DNA of 64,000 bases, from positions 1,845,501-1,909,500 of the forward strand of contig NC_083525.1 of the NCBI RefSeq assembly GCF_032362555.1, read 5' to 3'. Positions within the stretch are counted from its first letter, which is position 1. Each line of letters opens with the position of its first letter. The notes beneath the pieces are model-generated. The model worked only from the letters and a program-made list of their open reading frames with translations, ran no database searches and was not told where the DNA came from. The position numbers and the translations under genes were made by a program. Below are positions 10,300-22,583 of the stretch, one piece after another. This DNA comes from Amyelois transitella. Taxonomy: Eukaryota > Arthropoda > Insecta > Lepidoptera > Pyralidae.

Positions 10300-13189
10300 A
10301 TGTAGATGTTGAAATTTTGCAATGCGTTTATTATGGATTGGTTAGGGCGGATTGGTACAACAGAACAATAAACGGACACACCACATAGCCAAGAGAACTG
10401 CCATCTTTTAGAAGTCCGATTTATATTAAGTGAAATACTAACTTTTTACTTACAAAAATGAAAAATCAATGATCCTCGAACGAGACACGTCGAAAATATC
10501 GAATTATTTTGTACAATAGTGTAAGAATCATATTTCATAAATTCGGCATTTTTAACCATAATCTGATACTAACCATCCATCGGCTTATTAATTGTGTACA
10601 TACCATTTTATATCAAGGAATGAGATTACTTTTAAAGGCTTAGTTAAGGTCAATTACAATTACTCAAAAGCGAGTATCTTGGTGCACCCAATAGTTATAA
10701 TAATGTAACTAAATATTACGTTTTATCATATGATTTTAATAGCCATATTACGAGTATCTACCATCAAATAAAAATAATGATCTGCAGCAATTTTAGAAAT
10801 AATTAATTTACAAGATTTGTCAACAATATGATTCAAGTTTTATTAATTAAGGAATGAAATATTTCAATATTGATTTGCAATTACATATAAATATATAAAG
10901 TGCCTTATGAAATAAGTGGCCTTTGTAGTGCCTTTATTGACAAGAGATTCTACTTACCCACATAATGCTAAAAATCAAATAATGAAATAAAATAGGTATA
11001 AGAGACGATTTGAAATCATTATTTTAAAACCTTACATTATCATCAATATGGCATAGTGTATTTCAGTCACACTTCAAAATGATTTAAATATTTTTATCAC
11101 AAAATCTAAATAAAAAATTTTCATCCAGTAATTTTTATTTATTACCATATTTCTATTTATTTGATTTATAAAAAAAACAATATTTGCGCATTAAGGAAGA
11201 GTTAGCGATCATTTTTATCTGCCTAATTCAAAGTTAAAAACGATATAAGTGTGACTAAGGTATAGTGTTTCATCTTTTAAAAAAATATATAAAGCGCATT
11301 CAGTACGTCTATATATAACTAATCTTTTAAATGCATGACATAAAATAAATCTTTCTTCTAATGCAATGATTATATTCATCGGTTATAATAAAAAATCCTC
11401 AGTCTTAGACATAAATGCATGAATACTGTTTTATCAAATGAGATTTTAATTGTGCTTGCGTTTTATGTACCTGTTATGTATAAAAATGTATTTTTATGTA
11501 CTTAATTTTAATTTTTTAATTCTAAAGCTCGGTACAAGCTGATGTAAGATGTATAATTTAATGATAAATACGTATTAATGCCGTGAAAATTAAAAAAAAA
11601 ACAACTCAGTTTTTTTTATATATTTTTTTTAAATTCAGTTGATAAAGAAAAAAATGTAATACATGTATGGATAAAAAGAGCTCTAAAGTTAAAATTATAT
11701 CCCGAATATTGCTATTTAAAATTCATAAACACATTGAAATAAAAATATAAATGTCAATTTATCATCGTATATAATTTTATTCTTAAATGCTGAATATTGT
11801 AATGTTATTTTACGAAAAAATCACACTAATGATATTTAAAAAACTGTAGCAAAGGGCATTTTAGAAATAAACTTTTTAGAGTTCGTACCAGAGCTTTATT
11901 TGACAATGGCACGGCTTATTTAAATAAAAATAAATTTACAAAATAATATTATATTGTACTTAAAAAGACATTGGTTTGTATTTTTTTAATAATTTATTTA
12001 TTGAGACTGAGATAATTATTGAAATTAAAGTATTAATTTACATTTTACTATCGTTTTCCGTTATTTTTTTTTTTGATCTGAAAATTATTCTTCATTGTTT
12101 ACGCAGTTGCAAAATCATTTTAAAAAGAATTACCTAACCTGCATGACAGCAGGACAACATACTTGTTGAAGAATTTTGAGATCGTACAAAACAAAATAAT
12201 GTGTGAATTGAAATTAATATTGCAGAGTTATGTATATATTTGAAATTGAATATTAATTTTATAGTTTATGTCCGATTCAGCACAAAATATAATTGCTACA
12301 GCAAGTTTAACTTCTTAGTCATTCCATTTTCATTCTTATTCCCACTATTTTGAGTCTGTTACGCTGCATTATTTGGCCACACTATGAAAATTTTAAATTG
12401 TATCTTTATTATAAAGTTATCTTCATTATAACGTTTTCTTTATAATGCAGCAGAAAACAAGATTATGCTTTATGTATAAATAACAAAATTCGTGGTACCT
12501 AACAGCACTTATAATGTACTTAATGGTAATTTAACTAAGATTGTGACTAGTTTAAAGTATAGTTTGTTTGTGGAATAAATAAATGTCAATTTATCATCGC
12601 ATATCATTTTTATTTTTACCCGACCTTCCCACTCCTAAACTAGACAGAGGAATTCTGGTACTTATCTCAGAAGAAAAATATTTCATACAATGAATGATAA
12701 GTATAAATTAATAAAAAGTTTAATATTTAATACATCCGGAACAAACTAGTATGTATCGTGAACCTGAAATACAAAGCATTTATATATTAAAAATACCTAA
12801 CAAAAAGACATCTTACATGGCAAAACAAATTATTTAAATTACCTCTCGATTTGGTCAGAAGGTTCGACTGGACTGGACGATCGACTGTATTTTTGTGGCA
12901 ATGATTTATATTTGATTGTAATTTAAAAATTTTATGATTGTAATCGTTTTATTAAATAAAATAAAATTTGCGTATGCACTTATAAAAGAAGTTTTATTCT
13001 TACTACATCTTACTACACCAAAACGACAAAAAAGAAAAATCATCGATTTCATAACTCTGAGAATTATTCAAAAATCTATCAAAAATATAAACTGTCAAGA
13101 ATTTTTTTTACGCTGAATTTGATTTACTGGATATTTTAATTAATTTTGCATTTGAATATTAACTGTGTGTAGGTATATAAGTTATCAAA
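10300..13189. other. Gene-free AT-rich intergenic stretch
   Basis: No exon, transposase or named repeat is visible. A ~25-bp phrase (aatgtcaatttatcatcg) occurs at about 11750 and again at about 12584, each before a T-rich stretch. This may be a duplicated segment or the ends of two related repeat copies. Confidence 0.6.
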
Positions 13190-16100
13190 ATGCCAGCTCA
13201 GGTAGAACAGAAGACTATTGATCCCGAAGCTGAACTAAGCAATGTCCAGCGGACGGTAAGAAAATGACTTTTGTAAAAAAAGAGAACTGCCTCTAATCGA
13301 TATTCTCCTTTTATTGAAGTCGGATAAAATTCTAAAACCTTCTCCTTAGTGTAACAATAACTTTACTGAAAAATTCAGTGAAACTCGAGATAATCGAAGA
13401 AAGACATACACGCATACATACAAACATTCATACATACATGTCGAACTGAGAACCACCTTTTTAGGAAGGAAGAAGACAAAACCGAAACCGCCGAGCTCGC
13501 GTAAAGAGAGTTATGAATGTGGATGAAGCGAAGGAAGTATGCAGAGATCGTGGCAAGTGAAAAAAAATAGTCTCTACCTACCCCTCCGGGAAAGGCGTGA
13601 TTTTATGAATGTATGTATGTAAGAAGACTAAATACGGAACAAATTAAATACACAGATTAAGTTCGAGACTTGTGTCACGAGATACTAACTCGACAAATTC
13701 TAACGGGATTCGAACCTTGAACCTACAGTGGCACAGGCAAGCGCACTATCGCTGCGAGACACGCCATCATAATGGTTAAACTCTATACATTTTCATGAAC
13801 AGTTTCAAAAACTGGCGCCGATGTGCAGCGTGGAGAAGCGAGCTGGTGGTATACCTCAGCTGGCGCCGCAGGAGAAACAACTTGGGATCCTCGCCAGCGA
13901 ACTCAAGGAGACATTGCTGTGCATCAACGTAAGTGGCCACTGAAGGCCTGAATAGAGTCAGAACTTGATAAATGGGGTTGATGTATGGATGGAAGAGATA
14001 GGGCAGGCATTCAACCCACATCATGCAGAGTATCTATTGTTGTGTAAGTTTCATCGCCTAGAAATTCTGCCTGCACAAATTAGCTAATGATAGACTTCCA
14101 ATCTATTAAGACCTTTAGCAGCTAATAGGCTAAAGTCTAATAACATGTAGTCTGACCATGGGATGGATGATATTTGGTCTTACTTTCTATCTTAGGAGAG
14201 AGAGATTTTCTACGACTATAATATACAAATAACTGATGAATTAAATTTGGTTCAGTTTAGTTTATATAATTCAAATTATATTACGTATGATAAACAAGGC
14301 TCGTACAAATTAAATGCCAACCTATTAAGTATCATAGGTGAAGTCCAAAAAGTCTGTTTCAAATGTTAAAATACTTATAGTAATGTACAGTGATTCCTCT
14401 CACTTTCATTATCATAATTGGTCATCAATTAACAGTTAGCAAAGAAAGGTCAGCATGCCCTTCGCGACAGCCAAGTGAAGAGCGGGATGAAGAAGTCGAT
14501 CGTGGAATACGAGCACCTGGAGACGATCCTGAGGGACGAGCGAGCCCAGCAAGCGGAGCTGGACTGCCTGAACTATTTGGCCCAGAAACAACTCGTGGAG
14601 TTGATGAAGAAAGTGCCGACGGAGGCCGATGTGAGTTTAATGTTGTAGCTATACAACGCCAGAGAAACATACATACATATAATCACGTCTATATCCCTTG
14701 CGGGGTAGACAGAGCCAACAGTCCTGAGCGGACTGATAGGCCACGTTCAGCTATTTGGCTTTAAGATAGAAAAGAGAGTGACAAGTTGCTAGCCTATCGC
14801 CTAAAAAAAGAATCTCAAGTTTGTAAGCCTATCCCTTAGTCGCCTTTTACGACATCTATGGGAAAGAGATGGAGTGGTCCTATTCTTTTTTGTATTGGTG
14901 CCGGGAACCAAACGGCACAACAACGCCAGAGAAAACTGGGATGTTTCAGTTTTCTGACGATTACAGCTATCGCTTTCCATTCTTATTGTAAGTTTGAAAG
15001 TATACAGAGCTTATGAATTTGATGATAAGTATGATAAGGCAGAATGTTATGAACAATATCATACGTATTTACGTTATTATTGTGGTTCCTTGCGTCTTGG
15101 ACATCTTGAAATTAAACTTGATGTTAGTCTTTTATTCGGAGGTTATTAATCAGGATGGAGTTAAAAATTTTGAAGATAATATAAGACTTTCTGCGATTTT
15201 TTTAACAGGAGCTAGCAATGATAGAGAACGCCAATAATTGCCTACGGCGCATGGAAAACCGGCTTGATCTAGCCACGAAAAGGTTTTGTGTGGTCAACTC
15301 TGACAACAAGAAAGTGCGAGAGGAAATACACAGACTGCTTGTTGAAAGGTAAGTGACTGTTTCTTTAGCTGACCTAGGATGTGTAAAGGTATACAAGAGC
15401 CTCATTTTTTTTTTGTGTAATCATCGCATCAGGATGTACTTATTTATCATTTCATGTTGTCTTTCAAAGAAGAACTCATCAGATGTTTATTAGACTAAAA
15501 ATACTGCTCACATGAAGATAAGATGTGAGTGGCTATACTTTATTTTATAGAATACTACTAGCTGGCATGTATTTCCATTGCAACCACTTCAATACTGTCT
15601 TGTTCTACAAGAAGCTTTTCATTTACATCATCACAATCTTCAATAACGTTCTTCATTTTATGACCAGAAACGACTTCAACATCCAATGGAACCGTACCAT
15701 CGGAAAGCTGGTGAAGGGTAAGGAGTACCTGATGGATATCTTCGAGATAGCCGCCGTGGCCTTCGGGGACAGGGACGAGTGTTGCAGGAAGCTGGAGGCG
15801 CTGAAGTGGAAAGGACTGTTCCAGCTGAACAGGGATATTTCGGTTGAAATATTTTAGTTTCGGTAGACTAGATATTAAGGATATATATCGCATCTGAACT
15901 GCTCTGTTGGATAAATGTGGATCTTTTATAAGTAAAGTTATTCTACTTTCTTTACTACTCGTACATAGAACGCGTATTATGATATTTGTTTTGTTGAACC
16001 AAAAACGGGGAACTCTTACAAAGTAATCCCTTATCACCTCAAAAAGACACAAGATTTTAGTATTGAGCAAATTACTGTAGTTTTATTTAAAAGCATTTTT

Positions 16101-19100
16101 AAACCATACTGTAACTTGCAATATTTTAATCCTAATTCTATGCAGCTTAGGACACTCTTAAACAATAAATTGGACGAGATTATGAAAAAAAGTATACCCA
16201 CTCCACATAATACTGTGTGAGATAGATGTGACATTGACAAAAAGGTCGCACTCGTTCCTGTAATGCAAACCTTAGTAAATTTTGGTCAGGAGATTCACCC
16301 AATAATCATCATTCGGAATCAAGGCAACTGTAATGACGATGATTCTACAGGAAATGCAATCGTACGAAGGCGAGCTGAACCACCTGGCGAAGCTCGAGGA
16401 GTTCCTTCGAGTGAAGGGTTCAAGAAGGATCTGCGAGGCTGATGAGAAGGAGGAGATCAAACGACAGGAGGAAGTGCAACGTTGCGAGAACGAAATAGCT
16501 AGATACGACGCCCTACTGGAAGCTATCTTTGTTAGTTTTGTACTCTTTCTTGGCTTGAAATAATTTGTTTTGAAGATTTCATCAAAGTGAACAGGTTACT
16601 AAAGGACAAAGGCACTAATGTTGTAAGAGAGACATACTGTAAAGACCAAGAAATCCTACTAATAATAAATGCGAATGTGTGTAAGGTTGTATGTTTGTTA
16701 CTTTTTCACGCGAAATCTACAAGATGGATTTTAATGAAATTTGGTACACGGGTGGAATATACTCTGGAATAACGTAAAAATAATTTCTCATGGGAACAAC
16801 AGTGGAAGAATGACGTGGCCCGGGGCGCAGTTGGTCTTGTCATATCACAACATGTAAAGATTTATCCTTTTATCATTTATTGCCATTAGATTCAGCGTTT
16901 CTTTATCACAAATATCATTAATCTGCTTTCTATAGTGGCAACAAATAGCGTCCGGCAAACGAATCGGTCTCTGTAAAATGTTTCTACATACATATAATCA
17001 CGTCTATATCCCTTGCGGGGTAGACAGAGCCAACAGCCTTGAAATACCGGTAAGCCACGTTTAACTATTTGGCTTGATGATAGAATTGAGATTCAAATAG
17101 CAACAAATTGCTGGCCCATCGCCTAAAAGAAGTCCCAAATTTTTAAAATGTTAATAATTTCTGCATGAGACCATAAAGATATATTTTTATCCCTTTATTT
17201 TTTATTTCACCAAGGCATACGTGAACACAGAGAAGATTTCAGCGATAATAACCACTTTCAAGCGGGTGGAAATTGAAAATTTCTCCACATTCGTGCTGCT
17301 GTGCGAAGTCCTCCAGGAGTCTATCATCCTGCGACGGGAGCTGGAGATCTTGAGGCAGAGGATATGTACGTATGTCGATGTACGGTGTGCTAGAGTAGCG
17401 ATAGAAGTCCAGACTGTATAATACTACATACATACCGTCACGTCTATATGCCTTGTGGGGTAGACAGAGCTATATAATTATATAACAATTCTATCGTTAA
17501 GCCAAACAGCTGAACGTGGCCATTCAGTCTTTTCAAGACTGTTGGCTCTGTATAATAATAGGAGATAATCACTACATACTTAGTACCTATAAAACAAAGT
17601 CGCTATTTTAGTCTGTGTGTCTGTATGCTTAAATCTTTAAAATTACGCAACGGATTTTTGTAACAGGTAGAGTGATTCAAGAGGAAGGTTTTTATGTATA
17701 TTTTTTTCCTAATTTTGCACCCGTGCGATGCCGGGGCGGGTCGCTAGTTTAGTTATAAATTATTACTTAGATCTTCTGGCTCTTGTCCCGGTTGCATCCT
17801 CATCACTCTGGAGAGCAGCCCAGGGTATGCCTTTGACCATGGATCCTGGATTGGGTGAGTCAGGTTTTTACACGAAGTGAATACCATCTGACCATCGCAA
17901 CCTTTGCAGGTAAACCTAACCCGTATTGTATCGATCATGGTTACACATCCAGTTGTCTGAATAAGCAGGTTTACCCACGATATTTTACTTCGCCGTAAGA
18001 GCATCGGTTATTATTCAAACTAATGTATGTACATTAGTACCTACGAAAATAGTCATTGGTCCTGTAAAGACTGATAGGCCACGTTCAGCTGTTTGGCTTA
18101 ATGATAGAATTGAGATTCAAATAGTGACAGGTGGCTAGCCCATCGCCTAAAAGAAGTATCCCAAGTTTATAAATTTAAGCTTAGTTAATTTTAATTTTCG
18201 CTTAGCTAATTTTATTATATTTATCACTATTCATTGATTTCAGTGGACCAACGTGACATCAACGAAGCACGGGAAGAGCAACAAGTTAAAAAGCTGACTG
18301 AGGTTAGCGCATTCGCGGAAGGAATAGGCAGGATCACAGACACAATCATTGCATACTTCTTTCGTTTCATCCCCATTCATCACTCTCTTTGTGCAAACTC
18401 CACGGTTAAGGGTACCTACCCTTGACTTGGTATTTCATAAGTACTTATTTACAGTACTTACTACGTATATTCATGTCTTTACCCCGTACAGGGAAGACAG
18501 AGCCAACAGTCTTGCAAAGATTGAAAGGCCACGTTGCTTGCATGGCTTAAAAATGATGTTGAGACTCCAATAGTGACAGATCGCGTAAAAGTAGAATCCC
18601 AGATTTATGAGCCTATCCTTTAGTCACCTTTTACGGCATTAATAGAAAAGATATGTAGTGGTCCTATTCAAAAGTGCCATTACTCGCACGGAAAATTCTG
18701 GGTATTAAATGATTTTGTTTGCGTTATAGCTGACGGCGGAGCTGGATGCCCAGCGCATCAGGACCCGAGAAATGCACGAGCTAAATATAAGCGCAGACGC
18801 AACCATCGCCAAAGTGCTGAAAGGAATAGACGACTTGGTCAGGTAATGCTAAGTTTTAATAGAGAAGCTTCAATTCAGCATACATACATACATATGATCA
18901 CGTCTATATCCCTAGCGGGGTAGACAGAGCCACCAGTCTTGAAAAGACTGATAGGCCACGCTCAGCTGTTTGGCTTAATGATAGAATTGAGATTCAAATA
19001 GTGACAGGTTGCTAGCCCATCACTAAAAAAGAATCCCAAGTTTGTTAACCTATCCCTTAGTCGCCATTTACGACATCCACGGGAAAGAGATGGAGTGGTC

Positions 19101-22100
19101 CTATCCTTTTTTGCATTGGTGCCGGGAACCACACGGCACTGCCGGGAACCACACGGCAATTCAATTAAGCAGTGGTCAATAATAATCTCATTCTTGGATA
19201 ACTCCACCTGTAACACAAAATAACACAGCTTTTGGACATGTATTGACTCCCGTATGACCTCCACAATTTTGAGGATCTAACTTAAAGGAAGTAAAAAAAG
19301 GTATATTTTAACCCAATCTGCTGGTATCTGGCTTGGATCTTCAACATTCTTTCTGGAGATTGCCCTGTTCCAACCATCACTCAGAATCCATAGACCTCCT
19401 CTCCTAAAATGGCTAATCCAAGGTTTAGACGGCCTCGATGGCGCAGCGGTAGTACGCTTGTCTGTGACACCGGCGGTCCCGGGTTCGAATCCCGGCCAGG
19501 GCATGATGAGAAAAGAACTTTTTCTGATTGGCCTGGGTCTTGGATGTTTATCTATTGTTTATGTATTTATTGTAAAATATAATATCGTTGAGTTAGTATC
19601 TCATAACACAAGTCTCGAACTTACTTCGAGGCTAACTCAATCTGGGTAATTTGTCCCGTAAAAAAAAAGGTTACAACACGAGGCAACTCTGACTGTCAAC
19701 TGTTTTCATAGTCTGATTGTTACGAACTCCTTAGAGTGTTCCGAACTCCTTTGTAAATGACAAACATTTTGTAATTTAAAATAAGAAAAATTAATGACAG
19801 TCTGTTTTGAGCGTGCATCATCTTTTCTTTACCAGCGTAAATTTTTTATTATTTTCAGCATATTTCCTATACTGATACATACATACATAAAATCACGCCT
19901 CTTTCCCGGAGGGGTAGGCAGAGACTACCTCTTTCCACTTGCCACGATCTCTGCATATTTCCTTCGCTTCATCCACATTCATAACTCTCTTCATATAAGC
20001 TCGGCGGTTTCGGGTACTTTTGACCTGACCCTTTACCATACTGATGCTTGCCAATTTTCCAACAGATTAGCGAAATGTGACGTGACACCATTGCTGTCCC
20101 TACTCGGGAACCACAAGGAGGTGACGAAGTGGAATGTGCCCAAGTTCCTCCGTATCTTGGAGACGGAAGTCAAGAGCCTCATTGAGGTTTGCTACGGAGC
20201 TGTGAAGGTTTGTATTGTTTTGGGATATCGTTGAGAAAAACAATACCTACAAGAGTTATTATTTTGCACAGTCTGAATTTCGTTCGTTTCGGCAGCCCAT
20301 TTTTAATAATCATCATAAATATTTTTTCAATTAACAATAAAAGTTTAGCTGCTTTATAATAGGCTAAGACCTCTGTTGAAAAAGAGTAAGCAATGAAATG
20401 CAGATTACTATGTGGATAACCAATACTTAAACAATAATAAAATCGACAATTGAATTTTTGCCAGTTTTCAAAATGTGCATTTTCCCTCACAATGCTTTCC
20501 CTCGCCATAAGATCGTCGGTTAGACATGAAAACTAAAATAAGACTTGACCGATCCTCTATAAATTTACCAAACATTTCTGTGCCGTGTGGGTCCCGGCAC
20601 CATTACAAAAAAGAATAGGACCACTCCATCTCTTTCCCACGAATGTCGTAAAAGGCGACTAAGGGATAGGCTTATAAACTTGGGATTCCTCTTTTAGGCG
20701 ATGGGCTAGCAACCTGTCACTATTTGAATCTCAATTCTTTCACTAAGCCAAACAGCTGAGCGTGGCCTATCAGTCTTTTCAAGACTGTTGGCTCTGTCTA
20801 CCCCGCTAGGGATATAGACGTGATGTATTATTATTTATTTATTTATTTATTACACAATATTCTTTATGAACTTAAACAATATTCCGCAAAACTGTTTTCA
20901 CAGTTTGTATGTATTTGTGTAGATCCTTGCACTGTATATGTTTATGACTTCAGCCTCCTGCGCCGACGCCTAAAGGACGAAAGGGCCCCGCCGCACCGCC
21001 GCCGACCAAACTGGTGGCTGATCCGTTTGTGACCACGCTCAAGCCTAACAAAATCGAGAAATTGGTGCCTTACCAGCCGTGCGCTTAGTAAGTTGTACTC
21101 GCAGACTTTTGAGAGACTTTTAGATGCATATATGCTTCGATTCTTGATCAAATTAAAGACGTCCTGGTAAAGGGTCAGGTCAAAAGTAAGCCCGAGACCG
21201 CCGAGCTTGCATGAAGAGAGTTATGAATGTGGATGAAGCGAAGGAAATATGCAGAGATCGTGGCAATTGGAAAGAGGTAGTCTCTGCCTACCCCTCCGGG
21301 AAAGAGGCGTGATTTTATGTATGTATGTATATGCTTCGAGGTGCAAGTTAGGTATGCTAGAGGAGAAAGCGCCGACCAACGTAATCTGACGAAAGGGGAT
21401 GACCTGGTGACAGATCCCGGTTACATCCTCACCTCTCTGGAGAGCCTGGGGTGCACGTATTGACCATGGATTGGGTAAGTCAGGTTTTATACGAAACTAC
21501 CCTCGTGTGAGCTCCGCAACCTTTGCAGAGGAATCTTACCCATATTGGATCATTGTAAAATACTGCACTAGACAAATGTGCCTATTCATAAACATACATA
21601 GAATCACGTCTATATCCCTTGCGGGGTAGACAGAGCCAACAGTCTTGAAAAGACTGATAGACCACGTTCAGCTATTTGGCTTTAAGATAGAATTGAGATT
21701 CAAATAGTGACAGGTTGATAGCCCATCGCCTAAAAGGAGAATCCCAAGTTTATAAGCCTAATCCTTAGTAGCCTTTTACGACATCCATGGGAGGGAGATA
21801 GAGTTGTCCTATCTTTTTTCTATTGGTGCCGGGAACCACACAGCACTATCTACTCGTATGTGCCTATTCATATCGGAGCATTTGAATGTGAAAATGTAAA
21901 GAGTGTTTATGGGCCATATTATGTGCCGTGTCCTGAAACCAATGTTGTTTTCAGTTGCGTTGAAGACTACATAATGAATCTGGTCTTCGAGACCCCAGCT
22001 GTACCAGCAGACAAGGAGTACGTTCAGGGAATATTCCAACTGGAGGATATAAATACAAAGTTTGGAATTTACACGCTTACAATTCCAGCGTAAGTCCCAA

Positions 22101-22503
22101 GATAGATTTTTTATTGGTTATTTTGAGTAAATTTGACCTCAGTTTGTCTAAAAACAAAATAAGGGCTGTGGTTGTGTCTTGAGTCACATTTATTTTGTTT
22201 ATTTTGACATCACAGACGTCTTACTTACTAACTCGACTCACAAACTTTGAAATTTATGTAATATTTTTGTATTTTTTTACATTTTCTAAGGGGTTGTAGA
22301 CATATAACTGTAAGTATACAAAAAAATCCTACATTCAGAAAGTTTGTTGGGGAAGGGAGTGAACCCTCAGTAAATATACTTTCTATAACATCGGGTCATA
22401 GCAAACTTGAGGTCAAACATGAAGACAGATTAAGTACATACCTAATTAATGAAATATTTTTGTCTCCAGAAAACGCCATCCATACCGCGGGAAGAAAGAC
22501 TGA
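13190..22503 (+). CDS. Outer dynein arm docking complex subunit (ODAD1/CCDC114-CCDC63 family)
   Basis: Complete 13-exon model, 1650 bp, 549 aa: 13190-13255, 13803-13928, 14436-14630, 15209-15348, 15668-15842, 16351-16530, 17215-17365, 18244-18302, 18730-18842, 20066-20207, 20954-21087, 21955-22089, 22470-22503. All junction phases agree. The protein is nearly all coiled coil, with family hallmarks NKKVREEIHRLLVER, GKEYLMDIFEIAA..DRDECCRKLEALK, HLAKLEEFLRVKG and VEIENFSTFVLL. These proteins help dock outer dynein arms on axonemal microtubules; in an insect that suggests sperm flagella. Length is close to vertebrate CCDC63 as I remember it. The C-terminus is Pro/Lys-rich (PPAPTPKGRKGP). Two junctions are uncertain: the exon 5 donor is the weak TCG|gttgaa, and the exon 11 donor overlaps an in-frame TAG. 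Most introns carry LINE or SINE copies. Confidence 0.85.
13478..13621 (+). mobile_element. 5'-truncated RTE-like LINE copy
   Basis: Matches the last ~140 bp of the LINE (gaaaccgccgagct to the TATG tail) within ODAD1 intron 1. aagaagac repeats on both sides as a possible short TSD. Confidence 0.75.
13629..13770 (-). mobile_element. tRNA-derived SINE, diverged and internally deleted
   Basis: On -, a mutated tRNA-like head (ggttcgaatcc kept) is joined to the cgagttagtatctcgtgacac part of the body. The middle is missing. Confidence 0.65.
14668..14919 (-). mobile_element. LINE-end-sharing short element with perfect 15-bp TSD
   Basis: A full copy on - in ODAD1 intron 3. The direct repeat acaacgccagagaaa lies at 14653-14667 and 14920-14934, good evidence that the short element is mobilised by retrotransposition with LINE-size duplications. 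Confidence 0.9.
16650..16790 (+). repeat. Helitron-like fragment
   Basis: Contains aatcctactaataataaatgcga, then ttgttactttttcacgcgaaa and aatgaaatttggtac, the 5' half of the family seen complete at 57438-57642. No CTAG end is present. Confidence 0.5.
16984..17142 (-). mobile_element. LINE-end-sharing short element, 5'-truncated
   Basis: On -, the tail and middle are present (tacatacatataatcacgtc, ggggtagacagagccaac). The copy stops before the head, as 5' truncation would give. Confidence 0.75.
17427..17550. repeat. Fold-back pair of short-element tails
   Basis: A - tail piece (17427-17470) is followed after an AT spacer by a + piece (about 17488-17550, gccaaacagctgaacgtggcc to ggctctgt). 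It is a small head-to-head inverted arrangement. Confidence 0.6.
17570..17747 (+). mobile_element. Helitron-like element, second family
   Basis: It contains cctataaaacaaagtcgct near its start and ends in the hairpin cacccgtgcgatgccggggcgggtcg followed by CTAG before T. The same family occurs on - at about 34500-34640. Confidence 0.6.
17765..18005 (+). repeat. Dispersed repeat (family F)
   Basis: A segment running from ttgcatcctcatcactctgg through gaccatggat, gattgggtgagtcaggtttt and gcaacctttgcaggtaaacc to agagcatcggttattattc. Related copies lie at about 21395-21590, with smaller pieces near 43440 and 46290. Class unknown. Confidence 0.55.
18059..18170 (-). mobile_element. LINE-end-sharing short element, internal piece
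   Basis: Only the middle is present on - (aaagactgataggccacgtt to atcccaagttta). Confidence 0.65.
18345..18425 (-). repeat. Degenerate RTE-like LINE tail fragment
   Basis: cttctttcgtttcatccccattcat..cactctctt is a diverged, reverse-strand piece of the LINE's last codons, just after ODAD1 exon 8. Confidence 0.45.
18470..18680 (-). mobile_element. LINE-end-sharing short element, diverged
   Basis: On -, tail-side ctttaccccgtacagggaag and the body are recognisable. The head is degraded (gtggtcctattcaaaagtgcc). Confidence 0.6.
18881..19159 (-). mobile_element. LINE-end-sharing short element with duplicated head
   Basis: A full copy on - whose 5' head is present twice in tandem (gccgggaaccacacggca at 19119-19138 and again at 19141-19158). 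A 12-bp flanking repeat with one mismatch (ttcaattcagca / ttcaattaagca) looks like the TSD. Confidence 0.8.
19430..19660 (+). mobile_element. tRNA-derived SINE, full length
   Basis: The best preserved copy on +. The tRNA-like head has tggcgcagcggtagtacg and ggttcgaatcc, then gcatgatgagaaaagaac and tctgattggcctgggtcttgg; the end is aatttgtcccgt. The tRNA-like part is joined directly to the SINE body, so it is not a separate tRNA gene. Confidence 0.9.
19877..20037 (-). mobile_element. 5'-truncated RTE-like LINE copy next to a splice acceptor
   Basis: On -, it has the TATG tail, cgcctctttcccggaggggtaggcag and the last LINE codons back to the tgacccttta region. The 8-bp repeat atactgat (19869-19876, 20038-20045) may be the TSD. 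It ends ~28 bp before ODAD1 exon 10. Confidence 0.8.
20582..20823 (+). mobile_element. LINE-end-sharing short element
   Basis: A near-complete + copy from gccgtgtgggtcccggcacc to agggatatagacgtga, without the TATG tail; TTATTTA repeats follow instead. Confidence 0.8.
21141..21327 (+). mobile_element. 5'-truncated RTE-like LINE copy with 12-bp TSD
   Basis: Matches the LINE from cttgatcaaattaa (about 6350) to the TATG tail. The direct repeat tatatgcttcga lies at 21129-21140 and 21328-21339. It lies in ODAD1 intron 11. Confidence 0.85.
21395..21590 (+). repeat. Dispersed repeat (family F)
   Basis: A second copy of the 17765-18005 repeat: ttacatcctcacctctctgg, gaccatggattgggtaagtc, gcaacctttgcagaggaa. 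Confidence 0.55.
21591..21857 (-). mobile_element. LINE-end-sharing short element, 15-bp TSD and extra 5' bases
   Basis: A full copy on -. The direct repeat atgtgcctattcata lies at 21576-21590 and 21858-21872. About 12 bases outside the usual head (actatctactcg on +) lie between the head and the TSD, as untemplated or captured bases do at LINE 5' junctions. Confidence 0.85.
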
Positions 22504-22577
22504 ATCCAAAAGAGGCTGACATTATTTAATACCAAATATATCATTCATACTTTCATGTACATTTTCAATGTAGTAAT

Positions 22578-22583
22578 AATAAA
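22578..22583 (+). terminator. Poly(A) signal of the ODAD1-like gene
   Basis: AATAAA lies 75 bp after the TGA at 22501-22503. Confidence 0.6.

Noticed and set aside
15525..15667. Upstream part of the frame that contains ODAD1 exon 5
   Set aside because: Starting at AAACGACTTC (15668) after tgaccag keeps the phase and matches the family without an insertion. The upstream residues are AT-rich intron translation.
19432..19503. tRNA gene
   Set aside because: The tRNA-like box sequence is joined to the same body as several other copies in the window, so it is the head of a SINE.
21860..21954. Upstream part of the open frame holding ODAD1 exon 12
   Set aside because: ttgttttcag at 21945-21954 is a strong acceptor and the phase fits exon 11. 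The upstream residues include TSD sequence of an inserted element.
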